DNA from: Datisca glomerata
Taxonomy: Eukaryota > Streptophyta > Magnoliopsida > Cucurbitales > Datiscaceae
Assembly (NCBI GenBank): GCA_003255025.1
Contig: QANY01004982.1
Span: forward strand, 868,591 to 932,590
DNA length: 64,000 nt
Direction: 5' to 3'
This document shows, one piece after another, positions 55,752-64,000 of this stretch (position 1 is its first letter; each line of letters opens with the position of its first letter). A program made the translations under genes and the position numbers. The notes under the pieces were generated by a model that searched no databases, was not told where the DNA came from, and saw only the letters and a list, made by a program, of their open reading frames with translations.

Positions 55752-56515
55752 CATCTTTGTTTTCCATTAGCTTTCATCTTACCCTTTTCCTTTTTTCTTT
55801 TTTCTATTTTTCGCATTTTCCCTCAACCCCTCCTCTGGTTTTTGCTCTCCTACGCCATTCCCTCTGCTTCCCCTCTATCTTTCTGTCCCATTCTCTGTTC
55901 TTCTATGGTTCCCCCACTCCGCCCCTCTCTGTTTCTCTACCGTCACCCCCTCTGCTTCCCTCCTAACGCTGCTCTTTGTTTCCTTCCGCCGCCCCTCTCT
56001 GTTTCCTTATGCCGCCCCTTTACGCTCCCCTCCCCTCCCGTCTCTTTTCCTTCTGCTTCTTCCCTGTTTTTGCGTTTGTTCTCTGTATGTCAAGTTTGTG
56101 TTCTTCCGATTTGGAAGTTTTATGTCTACCGTAGACTTTGGTCCACCAGATCTTGGTCTTTGGTGGTTTCCCTGTCATCAAATCTGGCTTATCTGGTCTT
56201 TGGTGGTTTCCCTCACCTCATATCTGGCTTTTTCGGAGCTTGCAGGACCTGTTTTGGGTGCACCACAACCGTGATTTCTACATGTATATTTGCTCTAACA
56301 ATACTAGTTGCCCAAACTAGGATTGTGCTCCATATTTATATACAGTTAATGCACACGATTCACCCTGTAGTCTTAAATAGATGTTTATGAATTTTATCTG
56401 ATACTTATAAGTGTGTATTTATATTTAGATCAGATAATTTCAATCAGATCCGATGCTGTTTGTATATTATTTATGTTTATGAATGAAATTTTTACCTAGA
56501 AAAAGAATTATGTTT
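55752..56515 (+). mobile_element. LINE 3' region ending in tail
   Basis: C/T-rich sequence with small duplications (tttggtggtttccct at 56,158 and 56,201). It ends with tatgaatgaaatttttacctagaaaaag near 56,490-56,515, similar to the A-tail ends of plant L1 elements. Long Pro/Ser/Leu frames at 55,757-56,390 are compositional. Confidence 0.5.
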
Positions 56516-58510
56516 GATATATATAATTAAGTATAAATTTATGGAAAATCAATAAAAATAACTTAGAAGGTAATTCAATTGCATCTTCATGATTGATTTT
56601 TCCTGATAATTCTATTTGCTTTCCTCTTTTTAAAACAATTCAGTTGCCTCATCAAGAGGTAAATTAGAAATTACCTGTAAATTAGAATTATTGTCAATTT
56701 TAATGATCACTCTACACAATCAAAATAACTTTAATTACTGAATTACCTGTAACAAATGAGCACTTAGAATTTGACTTTCAAATTTTTGTTGAACTTATTA
56801 GTTCACATTGAACAAGTTGTAAACTAAATTAGATAATTGTTACGGAAAATGCTTGTGACAGAAAACAAGTTTGCGAAATTATAGTTCCATCCAAAATGAA
56901 TTTGGTAAACTGTATATGTTAATTCACAAGATGTATTGACGAAGATAGTTAAAAAGCCTTGAAACTCATCAAGAAATTATGAGTTCGAGTCGTAAATTTC
57001 TTATTCTACGTAAAATTTATAACTCTATAAAAAAACTAGGTGTGCTAGTATATAATTATCAATGTTACATAATACATCAATTAGACACTAAATATATAAC
57101 ATTTAGCAATAGTAGATAAAAGCAACGTCAGTATATTCTACCTATCTTATAAACCTTGTTTATATGTACTAAAATGATGTATTCTTTTTTTCTGAATTAC
57201 TAATTAAAATTTTAATTCTTAAACCTTTGTTTGAAAATCTTGATAGCTTGGTTGTCTGAGTATAACCACTTAAAATCATTGTATATGAAGCATTTGGTAT
57301 GAAATAATTTTGGCAATTCTACTTGCAGACATGGGATTTGAAAGTTTTCAAGAAAGGTAAGTGAAACTGGTTTTAGTATGTGACCTCACTCTTAATTATT
57401 ACTTCTATTTAAATTTGCTCGTCCACATATTAGTAGTACTAGCAAAGTACGTTAAAGAATCACAGTTGGAAAATTAATTCAGATCCTGACGTCATGATGG
57501 GTCGACCCGACCCGATTTTGAAAAAGAATTATTAGTAATTTTTCACATGAAAATTACCAATTGTAGTTAACATAAAAAAAATTACCATTAACTTCTATAG
57601 GGGTGAACTTCACTTGAAATTTTCACAAGAAAATTCATACCTATTGAAAAATTAGAGAAAAAATCATTCCTTCAACTTTTAAATCAAGTTTTCACATATA
57701 AAAGCAATGCCTATTGGGTTGTGGAACAAGTGAGAATTTCATTTTCATGATTTCCTACAAGATCTGAAATTCGTCATTTCAATCAATTTCACTGCATGCT
57801 TAAGTAAGTATACTTGATTCGATTATTTTCTACATTGGTATAAGATCATAGTTATGATGTTTTCGTGTCTATTCCACAATATTGTCTGTGAATTATTCTG
57901 TGAAGTATTTTTTTTACTGAAATTCATATATCTGATTCATAATGAGATTTCAAAATCTATGTTCAATTCAGAATTTGGATTGTAATCAATTTGGGTTATG
58001 TTCTTATATTTGTAATCGGTCTTTTTTTTAATGGAATAAGTTTTCAGTAGAAATTGATTGACAATTTTAGTTGGTTAAACACGTGTTGAATTTGAAAATT
58101 AGTTTTCAAAATATTGATTTGTGAACAATTCAGTAAATAAAAAAATTGAAATGTATTGCTTTAAGTAAATTGGTTATTTGGTTCATTTGTTGGAAAACAG
58201 TGCAATGTTTCAAAATGCCAGATTACAACCGAGTTGTGCATTCTCAGTAGAATCCTTTTTTGTTATTTCTTCAATTCTCAAGTAGAATTGTTCATGGCTA
58301 AGAAATTTTTTTCTAATTTATTTGAAAACACATATTTGAGCATTTATGTTAACTACGGGCATTTTAGTTATGTGAAGTGTTGTAATCTCTTTTTAAAATT
58401 GTATTTGCTTTACTCGGTTTGCAAATGATATACCTATGTTATTCCATGCATCACATAGTGTTTGGGCAATTCAAATATTTTTCATTTGTGTTCATGGTAT
58501 ATATGTCCAC
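56516..58510. other. AT-rich spacer, no gene recognised
   Basis: Neither strand shows a credible frame. A gagttcgagtc box at about 56,989 resembles a tRNA B-box but has no partner A-box. Confidence 0.4.
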
Positions 58511-58616
58511 ATATAAATTAATGCTACTATGGAAATTGTTTTTCCTTGATTTTTAAGTGATGTATATAAATTAATCCTACTATGGAAATTGTTTTTCCTT
58601 GATTTTTAAGTGATGT
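58511..58616. repeat. 53-bp direct duplication
   Basis: atataaattaatgctactat... is repeated at 58,564 with one base change (gctac/cctac). Confidence 0.9.
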
Positions 58617-58940
58617 ATTTCATTATGTTAGTACAAAATATGGATGAAGACCCAGATTATGACAGATCATATACTTTATACTATGAACTTTGTAAGTACA
58701 AAATGAATCCATATTACAATATGGCTGACGAAGTACATTTGAGTAAAATGTACAACGAAGTGCGAAAAAATGGCATTGAAGTTGATATATATGTAAAATT
58801 CATCTCAACTCCTTGCCAGACTCGTGGAATGCAAATAAAGAAGAGATCATGAAAAAATATTCCTATGAAGAATATGAGAGTATTGTAGAAGATCTCATAT
58901 CAGGAGATGAACAAAATATTCATTCTGAAATTCGCTGATA
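58610..58940 (+). pseudogene. Unrecognised ORF remnant
   Basis: Reads MDEDPDYDRSYTLYYELCKY, then MYNEVRKNGIEVDIYVKF. After a frame change it continues with SYEEYESIVEDLISGDEQN. It is acidic and looks like a broken coding sequence, but I cannot place it. It may be the 5' leader region of the copia element that follows or a separate fragment. No LTR separates it from gag. Confidence 0.3.
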
Positions 58941-59431
58941 AGCTGTATTAACGCAATTCGTAAATCTTCGGTGCACAAGGTTGGGCCTTGACGTAGACTG
59001 AAAGGGACATACACTGAACGAAGTCCAATGTTTAAGTGTTGAACACATTGTGATGTCCAATTTCCTTTGTGCATATGATGACTATTTTTAGTATTAATTC
59101 TAACTAAGTAAGTTGTCATGTTTAGTATCGTATTTTATTTTGTGTATATACTTTTCATGTTATGATATAGACTGAGTGGGAGTTATGATAAATGATATTA
59201 GTGTATTCTCACATGTGATATGTTTTGGGCATATAACTAAGTAATGGTGACATGATATTTTGTATTGGAGATGATTGTAAGCATATCGAACTTTCAATCT
59301 TATACTCAATCTTACATCATCATTGACTTAAATAAGTTTGCCATAACTTTAAGATGTGAATGTGTGTTCTTCAATTTCTTTTGAAGTGCTACTATTTATA
59401 TACGCTGTTGTGTTTTTATGTTGTAGTTGAT

Positions 59432-60460
59432 ATGGCTTCAACATCCAAAAATATAATAGCTGAACTGAACAAGGGTGAGAGACTGAACGGTGATAATTTT
59501 GATATTTGGCATTGAAAAGTTCAGTATATTCTCAAAGAACAAGAAGTTATGGAAACCCTTGAACATAATATAACTGAACCCAAAAATGATACTTCCACTC
59601 AACATAGAAGCGATCAAGAGGTTTATCATTTATATAAATGAAGGAATAACATCGCTCGCATTACGTTGTTAAGCTGCATGCAAGATGATTTTATGTGTGA
59701 GTTTGAGAAGTTTGAAGTTGCCAAGGATATGTGGGATGCTCTAAAAGAGAAATTTAGTTTGACTTCAGCAACTAGACTATGACAGCTCACAATTAAATTT
59801 GACACCTATGTGAAGCGTCAACATCACACAACGAAACAACATCTGAGAGAGATGTCAAACATGATCAAAGAGTTAAAGTGTGTCGGGCGTGCACTAACTG
59901 ACGAAGAACAAGTTCAAGTTGTCACTCGTTCCCTCCCTTAAAATTGGGAACACATGAAGACCACCATGAACCACAATGAAGATAAGACAACTTTTAATGA
60001 TATTGCGCGTCATGTGGAATTAGAAGTTGAGCACTTGGAAGCTGCTAAAACTCCTACTCAAGCTTATGTTGCTGAAACAAGTTTCCAAAAGAGAGATTTT
60101 AAGAGAGAGGAAAATTCCAAAATTTTCAATAAAGAAATGAAATGGAAAGGTGCAAACCCATAGTACAATGGCAAGAAACCTGAGACCAACCGTCATATAA
60201 AAGGCAAACGTGGCGGTAAAAGGAAGAACAAGAGTGAGATGAAATGCTATAATTATGGCATTTTGGGTCACTTTACGCGTGAATGCACTACATCTCCTAG
60301 TGAACCTAAGAAAGACAAGGCACTTTCTAACATTACTTCTTACCATTGTTATGTTTCTAACAGTGTATTACTTACTGAATCTTATCATGTGTGGATTGTA
60401 GATTCAAGAGCAATCATCGAGTCCCAGTGGGAGCAAGATAGATCTATGTAGGAAACAATT
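59432..60460 (+). pseudogene. Ty1/copia gag and start of protease
   Basis: ATG at 59,432 (MASTSKNIIAELNKGERLNG). It continues with FDIWH, an AKDMWDALKEKFSL motif and RQHHTTKQHLREMSNMIKEL, the usual copia gag helical domain. The zinc knuckle at 60,245-60,286 starts CYNYGILGHFTREC: the second Cys is Tyr. Protease starts WIVDSRAI at 60,395, with the catalytic DSG changed to DSR. Stops at 59,513, 59,638, 59,780, 59,938 and 60,162 confirm it is dead. Confidence 0.85.
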
Positions 60461-61320
60461 CCAGAGTAGACATTAAAAGAATTAGCACTTGCAACCTTGA
60501 GTTACGTGGTGGTCAGGCATTATTCCTGCATGATGTCCTTTATGCTCTGGAGATTAGGCGAAACTTAATCTCTATAACTATTCTCATTGGTTTAGGTTTC
60601 AATATCAATTTTCATTTAGGTGGTGCAAACTTCTATTTAGATAATAAGTATTATGGATCTAGTTATTTTTTGAATGATTTTATTGTTCTAGACACTAAAC
60701 ATAACAATGCAAGTAATGACTATTATTTTTCTTTAATAGCATCATCTAGTAATAATGTGATTGAGGCTAATATATGGTATGCTAGATTAGGTCATATAGG
60801 GTAAGACAAAATGAATAGGCTCGTTAAAGAAGGTCTATTAGACTCACTTGTAAAGATAGAGTTGCCTATATGTGAGCATTGGCTTGTTAGAAAAAAAAAC
60901 TAGAAAACCATTTGGAAAGGTAAAAAGAGCTGATTATCCATTGCAATTAATTCATTCTGATATTTGTGGCCTATGAATGTGAAGACGAGACGTGAAACTT
61001 CATATTTCATCACTTTTGTTGATGATTTCACGCATTTTGGTTATGTCTATTTAGTCTTCCATAAATATGAAGCATTGGACTTTAAACGATTTATGAATTG
61101 GAGAGAAAATCAAATAGACAAAGGGATAAAATCATTAAGAACATATCAAGGCTATGAATATCTTTCTGATCAATTTAAAGAATTATGTGATGAAAATGGT
61201 TTATCTAGGCAACTAACTATTCCTGGAACTCCACAACAAAATGATGTTGTAGAAAGAAGGAATAGAATGCTTCTAGATATGGTAAGATCTATGATGGCAT
61301 AATCGAGCTTACCAATTACC
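60460..61320 (+). pseudogene. Ty1/copia integrase region
   Basis: Zinc-binding part: WYARLGHIG at 60,778 and an ICEHWLV-like remnant. Core: QLIHSDICG supplies the first Asp (60,959). The second Asp position reads RTYQGYEY, so the Asp is lost. The Glu in NDVVERRNRMLLDMV (61,252) is kept. Frames move by one base between 60,451 and 60,964. Stops at about 60,449 and 60,970. Confidence 0.85.
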
Positions 61321-62650
61321 TATTGGGTAGATGTGTTGCTTACTGCTACATATCTATTTAATCGTGTACCTTCCAAATCAGTAATTTCCACCCAATATGA
61401 ACTTTAGACAGGCAGGAAACCTGACTTAAGTAATCTGCAACCTTGGGGATCTACATCTTATGCTCATAATTATTCTCATAAGCATGGTAAACTTGGACCG
61501 AGAGGTAAGAAGTCCATTTTTATAAGATATGTTGAACACTCCTAAGGACACATGTTCATTGGTGAACAAATTGATGGAAGGTTTATTGAATTTGAAACAA
61601 GAGATGCCGCATTTTTAGAAAATGAATTTTCTAGCAAAATAGAAGCGAGTCAAGATCTTAGTCTATATGAGATAGAAGATCCTGACACTAATGTTACTAT
61701 AGATTAGACATCTGAAATGAATGAGAATGTGTCTCATCTCTTTAATCCAAGTGGGAGTAACATTTTGACGGATGATACAAATCTCCAAGAAAATTATAGA
61801 CGGAGAAGTACTCGTAAAAGTATTTCTCGTCGACGTTTTGAAATCGAGGGAGAAGCTTTTATTATTGCTCCACATGATGAACATGAGCCAAGAACTATAC
61901 GAGAGGCTCTTTCATAAGCTGTAAAAAATGATTGGTTAAAGGAAATTAAAGAAGAAATAGAGTCAATGAGAACAAACCATGTCTGGGACTTGGTATATCT
62001 TCCACCAGGGCGTAAAGCTATTGGGAACAAATGGATTCTCAAAATTAAACGCAAGGAGCATGGATCCATAGAAAGATATAAGGTATGTTTGGTAGCTAAC
62101 GGTTACACTCAACAAGAAGGACTAGACTATGAGGAAAATTTTTCACCTATTGTTAGGTTCGCCTCCATACGACTAATTTTAGCTATTGTTGCCCAACTGG
62201 ATTTGAAATTACACCACATGGATGTAAAAACTGATGGGAAACTAGATAAAGAAATTTACATGCAACAGCCTAAGACTTTTGTTGCAAAAGGTCAGGAGCG
62301 CAAAGTATGAAAGCTCCTAAGATAAATATATGGCCTTAAACAATCAACTAGACAATGGTATCTTAGGTTTCATAGAGTCATAACCTCTTATGGGTTTATG
62401 ATGATCAATGAAGACCATGGTGTTTACGTCAAACATATTGAGGGTAATTTTATAGTTCTATCATTGTATGTAGACGATATCATTTAGCTGAAAATGATAA
62501 AATGTTTGTCGTTACCATTAAAGAATGGTTGTCTTCTCATTTTGAGATGAAGGACATGGGTGAAGCAACATTTATATAAGGTGTGAAGATATATCGAGAT
62601 CGTTCAAAAGACGTTTAACTTTGTCGCAAGAGTCATATATTTAGAAAATA
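61320..62650 (+). pseudogene. Ty1/copia integrase C-terminal and reverse transcriptase
   Basis: After the core come LPITYWVDVLLTATYLFNRV and the GKKSIFIRYVEHS block. RT starts with AVKNDWLKEIKEEIESM, WDLVYLPPGRKAIGNKWIL and VCLVANGYTQQEGLDYEENF, continues with LHHMDVKTD and IYMQQPKTF, and carries the YVDD catalytic box at 62,467-62,478. A stop follows YVDD directly (62,485). A further frameshift lies between 62,310 and 62,666. Confidence 0.88.
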
Positions 62651-63433
62651 CTTGAATGATTCAATATGCGAGATTGCAAACCCATCGACACTCCAATAGC
62701 AAATAGTGAAATCCTTAGTCATGAAATATGTCCTAAGACAACAGAAGAAAACGAGAGCATGGCCAGAGTCTCATATTCTAATGCCATTGGAAGTTTGATG
62801 TACACTATGTTGTGTACACGCCATGATATTTGTTATTCCGTTGATTTAGTCAGCCGTTATCAGTCAAATCCTGGACAAGCTCATTGGAAAGTTGTTAAGA
62901 GAATTTTGAGGTACCTTAAAGGTACTATAGATTTATGTTTATGCTACCGAGAAAATGATTTACATCTAGTGGGTTACTCATATGTTGATTGGGGTGGTGA
63001 CCTCGATGAACGCAAATCTGGATATGCTTTCTTGCTAACTAATGGCGCCATATCTTAAAGTAGCAAGAAACATACATGCATTGCATCATCAACTATGGAA
63101 GTGGAATTTATAGCGTGTTCGAATGTAGTGCAAGAAGAAATTTGGCTTAGAGGGTATCTGCAATATTTATAAGTTATTTTCAGTGCATCAAAACCAGTGA
63201 CTTTATTTTGTAATAGTCAAGCAGCCATCACTTATACTAAAGATTTGAAGTATCATGGAAAAATGAAGCATAGACACACTAAGTATAATTTTGTACGAGA
63301 TATTATAGCGCCGAAGGAAATAAGGATACAACATGTCTCTATACACCAAATGATGGTTGATCTTTTCACAAAGCAAATCCCTAGAAACATTTTTCTAAGT
63401 CGTGTCAAATCTTTAGGATTGCACATATTGTAA
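62650..63433 (+). pseudogene. Ty1/copia RNase H
   Basis: SNAIGSLMYTMLCTRHDIC, YQSNPGQAHWKVVKRILRYL, DWGGDLDERKSGY and HTCIASSTMEVEFIACSN, then TLFCNSQAAI, KHRHTKYNFVRD and VDLFTKQIP, ending at a stop at 63,431-63,433. Motif order matches the copia RNase H end. One TAA (63,056) splits it. Confidence 0.9.
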
Positions 63434-63890
63434 CAGGATGTGCAACTTTCAGTACATTTTGTATCAATGTTATTAATTAATGAACTTGATGTTGTTCATT
63501 ATTTTATTTATATGTAGCACAAAACACATATATCTTGTTTGGATAAAGTGGAAATATATGTCGCCAGGCATAGATCGGCTTACTCATACAAGCCGTCACC
63601 TTAGACCTTCAAAGCATATGTATTGATAATTTGATATGAAATTGTTAAACAATCTCCACAAGTTTCATTCTATCATACTGAACTGGATTGTGAGCTATAT
63701 TGATTTCTTCTTTATTACCACAATAGAGTCTCATAGGTTCTTCAGTTGCCACTACATGTTGTTTCTTACTCATCCATGTGACAAGATTTCCTCCCACAAA
63801 GGTACAATACCACGTAGTTGACCTCCGATCAACGACTGAACCTACCTAGTCTGCATATGTGTAACCTTCAACCTTCGATGATTATTCTTT
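63434..63890. other. Downstream of copia, no LTR recognised
   Basis: Starts tgcaactttcagtacattttg. No match to sequence upstream of gag was found, so the LTRs are lost, too diverged, or the gene region was captured. A short frame at 63,636-63,821 is not supported. Confidence 0.35.
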
Positions 63891-64000
63891 CACTACTACG
63901 AAATAGGGCTTAGATGACGGTGAAAACCCGTCATCAAAAATTTTTAATGACGGGGATGCGACTGTCATCTAAACTCATTTTACTAAAAACTATCATCAAA
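63891..64000 (+). mobile_element. CACTA terminus entering from the right
   Basis: Starts cactactacgaaatagggct. The subterminal region holds gatgacggtgaaaacccgtcatc, an inverted repeat, and further tgacgg/actgtcatct motifs, as in CACTA subterminal transposase-binding repeats. The rest is beyond the window. Confidence 0.7.

Noticed and set aside
55757..56390. 182-residue Pro/Ser/Leu/Phe-rich ORF
   Set aside because: C/T-rich LINE tail sequence; two overlapping frames are open, and there is no homology I recognise.
56975..57000. tRNA-derived SINE
   Set aside because: Only a B-box-like gagttcgagtc was seen; no A-box at the right distance and no tail.
58895..59119. 74-residue minus-strand ORF
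   Set aside because: No recognisable domain, no context; probably chance.
1..64000. CRISPR arrays, bacterial operons, rRNA or tRNA genes
   Set aside because: None seen; the window is plant nuclear DNA and its tandem arrays lack repeat-spacer structure.

Overview
This is a plant (eudicot-like) nuclear window, AT-rich and almost entirely repetitive. The evidence is the set of plant-specific elements: Tekay-, Tat- and Ogre-like Ty3/gypsy LTRs, a Ty1/copia element, L1-type LINE pieces, CACTA and MULE DNA transposons, and endogenous pararetrovirus (Caulimoviridae-like) sequence. GT-AG introns occur throughout. Only one locus looks like an intact host gene: a small two-coding-exon gene at 51.1-52.9 kb with an intron in its 5' UTR. 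Nearly every other coding stretch carries stops, frameshifts or deletions.

Layout. 0.2-3.7 kb: minus-strand Tekay/Del-like LTRs joined by a 175-bp internal remnant. 3.7-9.9 kb: a minus-strand Tat-like gypsy element nested in the second Tekay LTR, with two tandem LTR-like repeats, an opposite-strand ORF with a small intron, a minisatellite, and RNase H-integrase remnants. A CACTA end cuts it at 9.88 kb. 10.0-11.5 kb: two long GAA-type polypurine tracts. 11.7-14.4 kb: a 2.7-kb solo LTR with a 161-bp tandem repeat and twin palindromes. 14.4-15.7 kb: two opposed LINE fragments. 15.75-16.8 kb: a copia LTR. 16.9-20.8 kb: pararetrovirus copy 1. 20,856-27,442: a complete CACTA element with a TGA target-site duplication, inserted in the pararetroviral leader. 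29.3-39.2 kb: three rearranged pararetrovirus segments (minus, plus, minus), the first two head to head around their primer-binding sites. 40.9-45.2 kb: a MULE transposase 5' region amplified as four ~1-kb tandem units. 45.2-49.1 kb: 81-bp and 47-bp minisatellites plus a gypsy LTR with its primer-binding site. 50.1-53.0 kb: the host gene. 53.8-56.5 kb: a LINE 3' part. 59.4-63.4 kb: a decayed Ty1/copia gag-pol. 63.89 kb to the end: another CACTA terminus.

The most unusual signal is in pararetrovirus copy 1. Between its reverse transcriptase and a C-terminal domain that it shares with copy 2 lies an AlkB-like 2OG-Fe(II) dioxygenase domain (18,083-18,670). Its HxD, distal His and RxNxTxR signature is readable. 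I know this domain from replicases of flexivirus-type RNA viruses and do not expect it in a pararetrovirus. Other points of interest are the MULE exon amplification, the antisense ORF in the Tat element, the large pararetroviral inverted repeat, repeated palindromes in the pararetroviral promoter, and minisatellites born inside retrotransposons. Family names rest on motif recognition by eye; no database search was run.
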